Source of the DNA: Promethearchaeati archaeon
GTDB lineage: Archaea > Asgardarchaeota > Heimdallarchaeia > Heimdallarchaeales > Heimdallarchaeaceae
Length of the DNA stretch: 64,000 nt
Reading direction: 5' to 3'
Assembly: GCA_013166775.1 (NCBI GenBank)
Contig: JABLTJ010000016.1
Coordinates: forward strand, 1 to 64,000
Shown here: positions 1 to 8,364 of the stretch, one piece after another
How the letters are laid out: each line of letters opens with the position of its first letter
Numbering within the stretch: the first letter of the stretch is position 1
Notes under the pieces: generated by a model
Told to the model about the DNA's origin: nothing
The model's input: only the letters and a program-made list of their open reading frames with translations
Database searches by the model: none
Program-made: the position numbers and the translations under genes

Positions 1-1
1 C

Positions 2-1705
2 ATTTTTTTCAGTTTTATCGCATCTATTGTTGTATTAGGTGTTTTTACTCCTTCATTATTAGGTTTTGCTTACTATTATGGAATGAACCTGCTAATTAGC
101 TGTCTAATAGCAGTTTTTTATGGGAGTATTCAATTACTCATTCTGTCTAATCATTTAAAAGAGATATACAAAGAAGGTGAAAAAGAAGAAAATGTTCCTC
201 TTAACAAACTATCTAATTTTCTTAAAAAAATTCTTCCATGGATATTGTTTAATCTCTCTTTAGGATTTTCCTTCTTCTTCTTATTCTTTATAGGAATCGA
301 GAAGTTTGAGTTTGGTTCTATGATCTCATTAATTGTAATAACACTACTGTTTACTCTCTTTCTTAATATTATAATGTGGAAAAAAACTATACTATGGATA
401 GGAAAGAAAGTAATTTCTCTCTCATACTTTTTTTCAGAATTATCTAAACAAACTATCAAACTATCAAGGAGGTTAGTAAAGGACAGTTATCGTGTGATTC
501 AGTTACTCATTCTGTTTCTTATAATCTGTACTTTTTTCCTTTCAAGTTTTGATACTATAAATAACTTCAACTCTTTCAATGATGAACAAAATCAAGTTGG
601 GGAGATGATAATTAGTTTTCAACCTGAAAAAACGAATATTGTAAACGCTAACATAAGTGACTTAGTAGAGAGTTCAGTGGAAATTCAATCATCAACAACA
701 TTACTAGATAGTATCTCTATTGAAGCAAGTGGTGGAATTTCACGTTTAGTGGACATATATCTTATTAATAGCAGTAAAATACAACGGCTTTTCAATTCGA
801 TATCGATAAAGGAAAGATACGCAGGTAACTTTAATACCCAAGAAATTGCTAGCGAGTTAGAAACAAACCTGAATTCAGCTATTGTTAATAAAGCATTAGC
901 ACAATTATTATCCATTCAACTGCAAGGTTCATTTAACCTACCAATCCCTGTTGAAAATGACGAATATACTGATTCAAGAATAAATTATAGATTGTCTGCA
1001 CTTGATTCTGTTAGTTTTATTCCATTCTTTTCTGGTATTTCCTTGGAAAGACCATTTGCAATTTTAAATGATAAGACCATTTCTACTACAAATAATGCTT
1101 CTGTACAAACAGTTTATCAGATCTTATGGTTGAAAGAAACTATCTCAAAAGATGCATTCAACAAAAATATTCGAGCATTAAATGAAAACAGCTCTACTCA
1201 AATTGAGGTTGTAGAACAATTTGAGTTTCCTATAATTACAGATGATTATTGGGTACCTGCTGTTTTTCAACAATTTATGGTTTCTTTATTAACAGTTTTT
1301 GTTGTATGTTTATTCCTCTTCTTCTTAGCTTTCTATTCTGATACCATTGATAAACAGATGAAAGGATTTAGAATTTTCTTTGCTCGTGGATTATCTTTTA
1401 AGAAGGGAATCTCTCTTGTTATGTTACCGTTATTCTTATTTACATTGTTTTATATTATTTTTAGCTATGTAGTAGGTTTGATATTATCATTTGTGATGTT
1501 AACTGCAATTCAACCTAGATATTATCTAAGAATACGAATTTCTATTGTTCCTTTCTCATCCATCTTTCTGAGTTCTCAAATAATATTATTAGGGGCGATT
1601 CTCTTTGCTTCTGGGATTAGTTCTTATAGAAAATTGAGAAAGCAGATTCCTGAAGTTAAGTTCAATGTTCCTTCAGTTTTCCAAGAGGAGGAGAGTTTTA
1701 TTTGA
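2..1705 (+). CDS. FtsX-like ABC transporter permease, 5' end cut by window edge
   Basis: This is probably a MacB/LolC-type ABC exporter permease. The reading frame is open from base 2, upstream of the first ATG at 83, and the first 27 codons already encode a hydrophobic segment, so the gene begins before the window. Several membrane helices come first, followed by one helix near codon 140 (numbering from the ATG at 83). A large extracytoplasmic domain (about 160-400) is followed by three C-terminal helices, the usual FtsX arrangement. Its stop overlaps the TTG start of the next permease (TTGA), and an ATPase follows, so the three genes form one operon. The substrate is unknown. The family call rests on topology and neighbours, not on sequence motifs. 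Confidence 0.75.
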   Translation: MFFSFIASIVVLGVFTPSLLGFAYYYGMNLLISCLIAVFYGSIQLLILSNHLKEIYKEGEKEENVPLNKLSNFLKKILPWILFNLSLGFSFFFLFFIGIEKFEFGSMISLIVITLLFTLFLNIIMWKKTILWIGKKVISLSYFFSELSKQTIKLSRRLVKDSYRVIQLLILFLIICTFFLSSFDTINNFNSFNDEQNQVGEMIISFQPEKTNIVNANISDLVESSVEIQSSTTLLDSISIEASGGISRLVDIYLINSSKIQRLFNSISIKERYAGNFNTQEIASELETNLNSAIVNKALAQLLSIQLQGSFNLPIPVENDEYTDSRINYRLSALDSVSFIPFFSGISLERPFAILNDKTISTTNNASVQTVYQILWLKETISKDAFNKNIRALNENSSTQIEVVEQFEFPIITDDYWVPAVFQQFMVSLLTVFVVCLFLFFLAFYSDTIDKQMKGFRIFFARGLSFKKGISLVMLPLFLFTLFYIIFSYVVGLILSFVMLTAIQPRYYLRIRISIVPFSSIFLSSQIILLGAILFASGISSYRKLRKQIPEVKFNVPSVFQEEESFI

Positions 1706-4353
1706 AATTAACTAGACTCATCTTTAAAGCAAAAAAGAAGATTTTGCTAGTTGAATTATTCATAATAATTGCTATTTTTCTAGTTTCAAGTTTATCTTTT
1801 ACTTACTATTTGAATTCATATAGAACAGAATGGATAGGTTTAGTGAATTCTCACGACGAACCAGATTTACAAATTGAGCTTACACAACCCTTTTGGGTGT
1901 TTCTGGAGGGAAAAGATGATTTAAACGAAGAACTTGAAAACTTTCAGTATTTAGCTATAACGTCTCTTCCATCTCATTTATTTAAATTAGTATTTGAAAA
2001 TATCACCATCGAAGATTATAATTTATACATCCTCAATTCCGAAATACTGGAGTTTTTTGGATACGATCTTTCAGGTAATGAAACGTTATTAACAACAACT
2101 TACGAAAATAATATAGATTCAAGTGAAATTACTGCTAACTTTGTACTTCAATCCGGTTTAAGCAACACAACAATAACAGATATTTTCAACCAAACTTTAC
2201 TCTATAGTGCTATTTTCGGTTCTAGAAATATTGAGCATCTATCTACTTATGCTAATACTAGTCTTATACTGTCAGAATCCTATTTTAACAATCTTCTTTC
2301 ATCCATTGATGAAGCAACATTGTTAAACATTACACAAAACTTCCTCACTCATTCCTTTTACACTTTTTCCTGGAATAAATCAGAATTAATAAACGCCCTT
2401 CCCTCAAAGCTTTTTGAAATTCATAAAGAGTGGAATCATGAACGAATAGCAGTATTTTCACAGATGTATATACCAAATTATGTTCGATATGAGGAATTTA
2501 ATATTAGTGCAAATCAGATATTTTCTGACAAAATTAGTGATTTATTAACGGAATTAGACAGTATTCTAATAAGTACTATAATTATCCTCTTTTTTCTTTC
2601 CTTAACATCAATCATCTTCTTATTTCAGTTCCTAAGAAGTAGAACAGCTTTTTTCAGCAAAATTTCCTTGATTCTCTCATCAAGAGGATTAAAAGGAAAA
2701 TCTGTAAAATCGAGATTTTTAGTTCTACACTCTAGTACTCTATTATTTTCTATTACATTATTCTTTGGTTTTGTTTTGATCTTGTTATATTCTTATGAAC
2801 TTATTATGTGGAATTATTCTTATCTCGTCATAGGTGTTTCTACTAGTATAGTTTTCTTTTCACTTCTTACCATGCAAATCAAGCTAGTTCAAACATTAGA
2901 CATACAAACAAAAACAGAAGGAACAAAAAAGAGTTCTCGGTCAAGATCACAAATTATTGATTTTGGTCTTAAACTTGGTTTGGGATTGGTAATCTTTATA
3001 GCTTCAACCTCTATTCTTTCTTTCAATCAGTGGTTTCTTAATATTTTTTCCATAACTATCAGTACGTTATGGATAATAACTTGTAGTTTAAGCGGAGTGA
3101 TAGTTTTAATACTCCTCTTACCAACTCTCATTAGCAAACTAATCATTCCTTTAACAAAATTAATTCTAAGAAATTTCTCACATTTTCATTCCGCAGTATC
3201 AAGATTGTTTGAACAACTAGCTCGACAAAAAAGGATTGTATGGACAAGTATTTTCTTTCTTCAGATGCTTTTTTCTTTGATCATAATTGGTCCCAATCTA
3301 TTTATAACCCATCAAGAACAAACTGAATTAAGCTCATATTGTTATAATGTATCATTAGTGGTAGAAACTGAATCCGTATCTGAAATCCAAGATTTAGTTT
3401 GGAACAAACCTTCTATGATAGCTTACGTTGAGCCCATTTATATATCACAATTTCAGCGTAGGGATATCTATATTTACTTAGATGATCCTATGGCTTTTTT
3501 CAACGGTGTTCATTTCTTTGGAAATTATTTCAAGAAAAGGAGCAGTTCTCAAGTTTTTACCATGCTAAGTTCATCTAAAGACTTCTTTGTTACAACCCGT
3601 TTTAAGGCAGATGAGGGACAATTTAGCATAGGAGATTTAGTTAGTTTATACAAGAAAGATGTCAATGGTTCTAATATCGAGGAAAAGAAAATTCTATTAG
3701 ATATTGTTGATTTTCTCCCATTCTTCTCAATTTTCTTTGATGAAGAGTATATGAACATCTTTTTGATGAAATATGATGAATCTACACACATCTTAAACAA
3801 AAACCATTATGCAATATTCAGTTTTCAAGCCGAACAAGAAGCAGAGGAGGAGAATTTCTTTACAAACCTAAAAGAAGAGAATTTGATGTTTAATGTTATT
3901 CATAGTTTTTCTCAGTCTACACTAATACAGAATACTCAACCAAGCTTTGTCTTAAAAGTGTTAAAACTTCCAATTTACTTTCTTATCGTATTAATTCCAA
4001 GTTTAGTGTTTCTGCTCTTTTTTGATGTTAGAAAAAGAGGTACAGAATCATTTTCATTCTTAATTCGAAGAGGATTTCGTGGTAAAAATGCAAAATCACT
4101 AACATTCTATTGGTTTTTTATTCTATCTATTTTTCTAACTTTAATTTCATTTCTTTATTCAGTTTTAGTACTATTGCCAATGATTTTTATATTAAATTTA
4201 ACATATATTATGCCAATGCGATTAACCATTAATTGGATTTCATTGTTGATTGTTATCCCGATTCTATTTTCAGTATTTATGTTTCCAGTATCAATTAAAG
4301 AAGACAGCAAAATTAAATCACATCTCATGAAAAAACGGAGTAGAAATAAATGA
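1702..4353 (+). CDS. FtsX-like ABC transporter permease
   Basis: This 883-residue membrane protein has an N-terminal helix (about 13-33), an extracytoplasmic domain to about 280, a three-helix block, a further pair of helices near 425-480, another helix near 510-530, a second extracytoplasmic domain (about 540-745) and three final helices. This is the duplicated layout of large FtsX/MacB-family permeases. It starts at TTG, overlapping the stop of the upstream permease, with a strong AGGAGGAG ribosome-binding site at 1684-1691. It overlaps the downstream ATPase by ATGA, so translation is probably coupled. It likely pairs with that ATPase to export or extract a lipid, lipoprotein or peptide, but the substrate cannot be read from the sequence. 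Confidence 0.85.
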   Translation: MKLTRLIFKAKKKILLVELFIIIAIFLVSSLSFTYYLNSYRTEWIGLVNSHDEPDLQIELTQPFWVFLEGKDDLNEELENFQYLAITSLPSHLFKLVFENITIEDYNLYILNSEILEFFGYDLSGNETLLTTTYENNIDSSEITANFVLQSGLSNTTITDIFNQTLLYSAIFGSRNIEHLSTYANTSLILSESYFNNLLSSIDEATLLNITQNFLTHSFYTFSWNKSELINALPSKLFEIHKEWNHERIAVFSQMYIPNYVRYEEFNISANQIFSDKISDLLTELDSILISTIIILFFLSLTSIIFLFQFLRSRTAFFSKISLILSSRGLKGKSVKSRFLVLHSSTLLFSITLFFGFVLILLYSYELIMWNYSYLVIGVSTSIVFFSLLTMQIKLVQTLDIQTKTEGTKKSSRSRSQIIDFGLKLGLGLVIFIASTSILSFNQWFLNIFSITISTLWIITCSLSGVIVLILLLPTLISKLIIPLTKLILRNFSHFHSAVSRLFEQLARQKRIVWTSIFFLQMLFSLIIIGPNLFITHQEQTELSSYCYNVSLVVETESVSEIQDLVWNKPSMIAYVEPIYISQFQRRDIYIYLDDPMAFFNGVHFFGNYFKKRSSSQVFTMLSSSKDFFVTTRFKADEGQFSIGDLVSLYKKDVNGSNIEEKKILLDIVDFLPFFSIFFDEEYMNIFLMKYDESTHILNKNHYAIFSFQAEQEAEEENFFTNLKEENLMFNVIHSFSQSTLIQNTQPSFVLKVLKLPIYFLIVLIPSLVFLLFFDVRKRGTESFSFLIRRGFRGKNAKSLTFYWFFILSIFLTLISFLYSVLVLLPMIFILNLTYIMPMRLTINWISLLIVIPILFSVFMFPVSIKEDSKIKSHLMKKRSRNK

Positions 4354-5036
4354 GTAAAAAACAAGAGAAAATTATCCAGATTTTTGATTTACTTCATGTG
4401 TATAAAGGGAAAGTTGAAACCATCGCGCTTTCTGGAATAAATCTTTCTGTAACTAAGGGTGAAAGATTGGTTATCAGAGGAAAATCTGGTGTAGGGAAAA
4501 CTACTCTTTTACATTGTTTAGCAGGAATACTCAAACCTACAGCAGGTAAGATTTTAGTGGAGAAAAAGGACATAATAGATCTCAATGAAGATCAGCAAGC
4601 AGACTATAGATGTCAAACAGTTGGTCTAATCTACCAGTCCTACAATCTAGCTCCATTTCTTACAGTCAAAGAGAATATAGAATTCCCAATGATTTTAGCA
4701 AAAAAAACACAAGAAAAAATCGACAAACATGTAGATGAACTTACAGAGATTCTCGAGATTGAAAGGTATCTTGAGCAAAAACCAGAGTACCTGAGTGGAG
4801 GAGAACAACAAAGAGTAGCTATTGCAGTAGCTTTAGCCAATAATCCCCCAATAGTTCTCGCAGATGAACCCACTGGGAACATTGACGTAGAAACATCCCA
4901 AATCATTTACGAACATTTGTCAAGAATGTGCCAAGTTTATGGTACAACACTAATAATTGCATCACATGATCCAGATGCTTCTAAATATGCTGATAGAGAA
5001 ATTTTACTCACAAAACTGCAATCAAGAAACCTATAG
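4350..5036 (+). CDS. ABC transporter ATP-binding protein, LolD/MacB type
   Basis: This cytoplasmic ATPase powers the two FtsX-like permeases encoded directly upstream. At 228 residues it has the full set of ABC motifs: Walker [10 protein letters not shown] (about 44-52), a Q-loop near IYQSYNLAP, the signature LSGGEQQR, Walker B IVLADEPT and the switch histidine in ASHDP. Length and motif spacing match the LolD/MacB/FtsE group. Its ATG overlaps the permease stop (ATGA). It ends the operon, and an intergenic stretch and a transposon follow. The ABC ATPase call is certain and the exporter subtype is likely. Confidence 0.93.
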   Translation: MSKKQEKIIQIFDLLHVYKGKVETIALSGINLSVTKGERLVIRGKSGVGKTTLLHCLAGILKPTAGKILVEKKDIIDLNEDQQADYRCQTVGLIYQSYNLAPFLTVKENIEFPMILAKKTQEKIDKHVDELTEILEIERYLEQKPEYLSGGEQQRVAIAVALANNPPIVLADEPTGNIDVETSQIIYEHLSRMCQVYGTTLIIASHDPDASKYADREILLTKLQSRNL

Positions 5037-5213
5037 TTAGAGATTATAGGAAAACAAGTAAGTTCATTTGAAAATGAAATATTTATTCACTGATTATGTT
5101 TATAATATATTTCTACAGTTTTGGATTTATCTAATCTTTTAGTGAGTAAAAGTTTGTCATAAAATTTCCTTGGGGTTTTTAGGGTGAAGTGTAGTCTAGT
5201 ATGCAGATAGGCA

Positions 5214-5250
5214 AGAATTACAACCGTAAAAGGCCCAAACCCGTAATTCT
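5214..5250 (+). repeat. Inverted repeat, 8-bp perfect stem, left flank of tnpB
   Basis: AGAATTAC (5214-5221) is matched by GTAATTCT (5243-5250) across a 21-base loop. Weaker pairing continues outward (GATAGGC against GCTTATC). It is a candidate left-end structure of the IS200/IS605-type element. Confidence 0.5.
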
Positions 5251-5349
5251 TCGCTTATCCCCTAAAAGGAAAAAGGAGTTGAAAGAGAAGAAGTATAAGT
5301 AGTTCTTTTGGGATCTTAATCGAATTCCTGACGCAATTATACACGTAGA

Positions 5350-5409
5350 ACTGTCAGTGGTTCCTCTACTGGTTTAACAGAACAGACTAGAAGAGGAACC
5401 ATTGATGTT
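5350..5409 (+). repeat. Long imperfect hairpin upstream of tnpB
   Basis: GGTTCCTCT at 5359-5367 pairs perfectly with AGAGGAACC at 5392-5400. Pairing continues inward for about seven more positions to a loop of about eight bases and outward for about seven more with G-T pairs, giving a stem of about 24 bp with few mismatches. It lies 60-120 bases before the tnpB start and could be a transposon-end hairpin or a structured leader. Confidence 0.6.
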
Positions 5410-5467
5410 AACTAATTCGATTATGATTTTACGTTTATTAAACTAACAATTTTAGGAGCTAAAACTC

Positions 5468-7036
5468 ATGAAAATTGAAAAAGAAAATAAACAAAAAGAA
5501 CTAAAAAATAGACTCAAGAAATATGAGAAGCAAGAAGAAGCTACAAGCACACTTCAAGCACCATCTATCTCTGGTTACTATCATGTTAAGATTAGGATAA
5601 AAACAGAACGGATGACTGCTCAAGAGTGCGATAGGTTGAGAATAATTACCAACCGAGATACAAGAATCATCAAAGACTACCTAAGAATCATCTATCACAA
5701 CGAGGAAAAAATTCTACGAAACGATAGTAAAGTCGCTAAAACTCAATTGGATAAATTGACTTTAACAACTTCTAAGAAAACGCAACACAAGTTACGGACA
5801 ACTGTTCCTCACGACTTAAAGAAAAGTTATCCTCGCTGTTCACATGATGAATTCATCGAATGCAGAGATAAAGCTATCTGGACTTATGAAAGTTGGAAAG
5901 CACAACAAAAACAATCCAAAGAGGATCTGAGTAGACCACAATTCAAGAAAAAAACTCCCAGAATATATTACAAAGGATTAGAACATAGAGGTACGTTTCG
6001 AGTGATACCCACTCCTGATAATACCTTAGCTAAACTTTGGCTAGATTTAAGGGATTCTCTTGATACGAAACGTTCTGGTAGAACAAATCATAAGCGACTG
6101 ATGCTACCATTAGCTTATTCACCTTATCACAAAAAGAAGCTGATACTAGATAATGTCAAAACGTTAGAACTAGTATATAAATCCAAAGAGCAACAGTGGT
6201 GTGCACATTTCACCCTCCAATATACTGTCCCTCTTTACCAATCTACACAACCACCCGCAGTGTTGGGAGTTGATTTAGGAATAAAGAAGACAGCGGTTGC
6301 AGTATTACTTACCCCCACAGGTAAAGTGATCATGGAAGAACTCTGTTTCATTGTCAATAAGGAAAGACAAGCTAAGATGTGGAGACTAGAAAAACAGATT
6401 AAATCTATTCAGAGAGAGTTAGATACAAGGAATTACAATGGTCAACCCCATAAACAGCTTAACGTCAAACTCTACCAACTACGTAGAAGACTTCGCTCTG
6501 TTACACAACAAGAACTGGGATATGCAGTTAACCAACTCGTTGATTTCATTCTCCAGTTGAAGAAACAGTATAATCTGTTTGTGTCAGTTGGCTATCCTAA
6601 GTACATTCGGAAAAGTCAGCCTCGTGGAAGTGGAAACAAATCCTTACGTCGTCAACTACATAAGTGGTGTTATCGCCTCTTTATAACCAAACTACAGCAC
6701 AAACTAACACAGCATGGATTTGAACCCCATCGAGTCGTTGCAGTCAATGAAAGCTGGACCTCCCAACGATGTTCAAAGTGTAATTCGCTTAACACTACTC
6801 GAACAAAACAAGGAAAGTTCAATTGCCACGATTGCAACTACGAAATCAATGCTGATTTGAACGGAGCAAGAAACATAGGAAAAAGGTTGATCAAATATGC
6901 GTTGAAACCAGAGCATGGTTATACTAGTATTCGAGATACACTAACAAATGACTACCACTCTCTAAAGCTATACAAATGCCTCCAACCCTTAAGTCAGTGG
7001 CTTAAGTATTCTGTGAAGAATTTATCGTCTCGTTAG
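5468..7036 (+). CDS. tnpB: TnpB RNA-guided nuclease of an IS200/IS605-type element
   Basis: TnpB proteins are RuvC-type nucleases guided by an RNA from the element's right end. This one has 522 residues, longer than the usual 400 or so, with a basic N-terminal region and a tail of about 50 residues after the last motif. RuvC-I is GVDLGIKKTAV with Asp269, and RuvC-III is NADLNGARNI with Asp463. A zinc finger uses Cys435/438 and Cys453/456. Where RuvC-II normally has glutamate (VxEDL type), this protein reads SVGYPKYIR at 373-381. A glutamate instead lies in VNESWTS (Glu428), just before the zinc finger, resembling the rearranged active site described for Fanzor and related TnpBs. An AGGAGC ribosome-binding site precedes the ATG. 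The frame is intact. Confidence 0.92.
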   Translation: MKIEKENKQKELKNRLKKYEKQEEATSTLQAPSISGYYHVKIRIKTERMTAQECDRLRIITNRDTRIIKDYLRIIYHNEEKILRNDSKVAKTQLDKLTLTTSKKTQHKLRTTVPHDLKKSYPRCSHDEFIECRDKAIWTYESWKAQQKQSKEDLSRPQFKKKTPRIYYKGLEHRGTFRVIPTPDNTLAKLWLDLRDSLDTKRSGRTNHKRLMLPLAYSPYHKKKLILDNVKTLELVYKSKEQQWCAHFTLQYTVPLYQSTQPPAVLGVDLGIKKTAVAVLLTPTGKVIMEELCFIVNKERQAKMWRLEKQIKSIQRELDTRNYNGQPHKQLNVKLYQLRRRLRSVTQQELGYAVNQLVDFILQLKKQYNLFVSVGYPKYIRKSQPRGSGNKSLRRQLHKWCYRLFITKLQHKLTQHGFEPHRVVAVNESWTSQRCSKCNSLNTTRTKQGKFNCHDCNYEINADLNGARNIGKRLIKYALKPEHGYTSIRDTLTNDYHSLKLYKCLQPLSQWLKYSVKNLSSR

Positions 7037-7055
7037 ATTCGATAGGATAGGTAGA

Positions 7056-7078
7056 GAATCTATCATCTACTTAGATTC
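7056..7078 (+). repeat. Hairpin downstream of tnpB, 7-bp stem
   Basis: GAATCTA (7056-7062) pairs with TAGATTC (7072-7078) across a 9-base loop, 20 bases after the tnpB stop. It is a candidate right-end or guide-RNA structure. A further TAGATTC lies at about 7034-7040. Confidence 0.5.
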
Positions 7079-7101
7079 AATAGATTCAGTAATGAGTTCC
7101 C

Positions 7102-7114
7102 TCTCGTAACGAGA
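7102..7114 (+). repeat. Small hairpin downstream of tnpB, TCTCG/CGAGA
   Basis: A 5-bp stem (7102-7106 with 7110-7114) encloses a TAA loop, 66 bases after the tnpB stop. In TnpB systems the guide RNA covers the end of tnpB and the right end, with a scaffold hairpin before the guide. This could be that final hairpin, but one copy is not enough to decide. Confidence 0.35.
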
Positions 7115-7325
7115 AATGATTCCTTTGAACAGATTTGCATCATTGTATGCCTCTGTTCCAGAAGACTAGTAACTGCTTACACTATGAATCGATTATCTTT
7201 TCATTTTGTACAGTTTTGCTACAATGTAGAAACCTATTTCTGCATTCATTCTACACTGGTTTAGGAGGAGTCTCGAAACGACCTTCACAAGAACTGCAAA
7301 GTTTTTGGGAAGAGAATAACTCATC

Positions 7326-7364
7326 GTAACTTCTGTCAACTCTTGTAATACCATATTCCTCAAA
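7326..7364 (-). pseudogene. Relic of a Vps22/EAP30-like 3' end
   Basis: Read on the minus strand, these 39 bases encode FEEYGITRVDRSY. This matches FEENGIARVDRSY near the C-terminus of the intact Vps22 gene 240 bases away. Nucleotide identity with that gene is about 82% (7 differences in 39). Similarity stops on both sides: the upstream sequence is low-complexity lysine codons and the downstream sequence lacks the conserved final residues. It is best read as a remnant of a duplicated or disrupted ESCRT-II gene next to the transposon. The 61-codon open frame around it (7251-7436) is not a credible gene. Confidence 0.6.
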
Positions 7365-7556
7365 AATATCGTCTTCTTTCTTCCCTTTTTTTCTTTTTTT
7401 TACTTGCATAATCGTTTTTTTTGAGAAAAGCTTCATTCATTATGAATTCCTAGCATAATTCAATATAATCTCTTGAAATATGGTAAACTAAATGGAGCTA
7501 AATTCTACGATTTTCAAGCGACTTACTTGAAAATCATCAATAGTTTTGAGAAGTGA

Positions 7557-8291
7557 TTAACTTATCAACCCAGGGAACCAATATTTCGTCCCTGCTGCAT
7601 AACTTCTGTCTACTCTTGCTATCCCGTTTTCCTCAAAGAAAGTTAAGCATCTATCAATACGCTCTTCGTTCCAGTCTGTTCTCATTAACAAATCTTCTTT
7701 TGTAACATATCCTTCACGTGAAGCATAATTTAGGATAACATCATGGTCTTGACTGAACTCTACAGTAGTAAATTCAACTATCTTAGTTCCTGATTCAAGA
7801 GTCTTGTACGGAGAAATAAGTTGAGCATTTATTAGTTTCTCCAGTGATCGATACATATCATCAATCGAAACCATCTTTCCTGGACGAGTTTTGTTTAACT
7901 GAGTGAATAACTCACCTAATGACATTATTCCCCCATTTTCAGGTGTAAGTTTTTGACCTAGCTCGATAATTTCATTTGCCAAAATGTCATAAAAACCTCT
8001 ACCTGTAAGTTTGTCTTTTAGAGTGGGGGTTTCCTGCCAATCAAAACGTCCAATTTCCATGGGTAAACCAAGTTCTTTTCTTAAATCAGCAAGTTTTTCA
8101 TAATAATCTTTGTTTTCAGTTATTTTATCACCAAATTTCTTCTCAAATTTCTTCAATTGTTTTTTAATTTCTCCAATATTCCCTATCATTTGCTCTAATT
8201 CTTTAATCATCAATTCTGCATCTTTAACTTGGAATGCTGATTTAACCTTGATTTTTTTCTCTATGTCTCGTAATCCCAATTCAATCTCCAA
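7557..8291 (-). CDS. ESCRT-II subunit, Vps22/EAP30 (SNF8) family
   Basis: This is the archaeal relative of eukaryotic Vps22/SNF8, a subunit of ESCRT-II, which links ubiquitin-cargo recognition by ESCRT-I to ESCRT-III assembly on membranes. At 244 residues it is close to human SNF8. An N-terminal coiled coil (about 20-70) is followed by two winged-helix domains. The region from NGGIMSLGEL to the C-terminus aligns with SNF8: a GGL/ITLEEL-type motif, a DHDVILNYA stretch (HTVVLQLA in SNF8), GYVT, a W.E.R helix and YWFPGL near the end (YWLPAL in SNF8). It starts at TTG with no visible ribosome-binding site and a TATA-like element 17-29 bases upstream, so the mRNA is probably leaderless. It is the last gene of the minus-strand ubiquitin-ESCRT cluster. 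Confidence 0.88.
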   Translation of the reverse strand: MEIELGLRDIEKKIKVKSAFQVKDAELMIKELEQMIGNIGEIKKQLKKFEKKFGDKITENKDYYEKLADLRKELGLPMEIGRFDWQETPTLKDKLTGRGFYDILANEIIELGQKLTPENGGIMSLGELFTQLNKTRPGKMVSIDDMYRSLEKLINAQLISPYKTLESGTKIVEFTTVEFSQDHDVILNYASREGYVTKEDLLMRTDWNEERIDRCLTFFEENGIARVDRSYAAGTKYWFPGLIS

Positions 8292-8307
8292 CTATTTATT
8301 GTCTAGC

Positions 8308-8319
8308 AATTATTTATAT
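8308..8319 (-). promoter_or_regulatory. TATA-like promoter element for the Vps22 gene
   Basis: GATATAAATAAT on the minus strand lies centred about 23 bases upstream of the TTG start. This spacing fits an archaeal TATA box driving a leaderless transcript. Confidence 0.5.
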
Positions 8320-8364
8320 CTTCGCAAATCTAAAACACTTCTTTCAACATTACTTTACTTAAAT

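Larger units (their letters stand above)
5037..5467. other. Intergenic region upstream of tnpB with two inverted repeats
   Basis: This 431-base gap between the ABC ATPase and tnpB encodes no protein I can support. It contains two inverted repeats (5214-5250 and 5350-5409), which probably belong to the left end of the insertion element. A GC-richer patch at about 5175-5262 looks structured as RNA or single-stranded DNA. A ribosome-binding site (AGGAGC) lies just upstream of the tnpB ATG. The exact left boundary of the element cannot be fixed from one copy. Confidence 0.6.
5205..7120 (+). mobile_element. IS200/IS605-type insertion element carrying only tnpB (ends approximate)
   Basis: The element consists of a tnpB gene with hairpins upstream (5214-5250, 5350-5409) and downstream (7056-7078, 7102-7114). 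IS200/IS605 elements use subterminal hairpins rather than terminal inverted repeats. No tnpA (Y1 transposase) is present, so this copy would need a transposase in trans, as is common for tnpB-only elements. It sits between an ABC operon and a ubiquitin-ESCRT cluster and may have inserted at the cluster edge. The limits given are the outermost visible hairpins, not mapped ends. Confidence 0.6.
7037..7556. other. Intergenic region: right end of TnpB element plus a Vps22 gene relic
   Basis: This 520-base gap lies between tnpB and the Vps22 gene. The first 80 bases carry three TAGATTC copies and two small hairpins, likely the right end of the element and its guide-RNA scaffold. Bases 7326-7364 resemble the 3' end of the neighbouring Vps22 gene. 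I see no supportable intact gene. Short open frames on either strand lack start signals. Confidence 0.6.

Noticed and set aside
5175..5262. tRNA-like sequence upstream of tnpB
   Set aside because: A GGG...CCC acceptor-like pairing, a TAGTCTAGTA D-loop-like stretch and GGCCCAAACCC are present, but the acceptor stem has tandem mismatches and the T-arm is followed by too many bases before the 3' strand, so no tRNA folds.
7135..7329. 64-codon plus-strand open frame after tnpB
   Set aside because: Cysteine- and serine-rich composition without domain, start signal or neighbours; it overlaps the relic on the other strand.
7251..7436. 61-codon minus-strand open frame containing a Vps22-like motif
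   Set aside because: The match covers only 13 residues and the rest is lysine-rich low complexity; no start signal or conserved ending. Treated as a gene relic.
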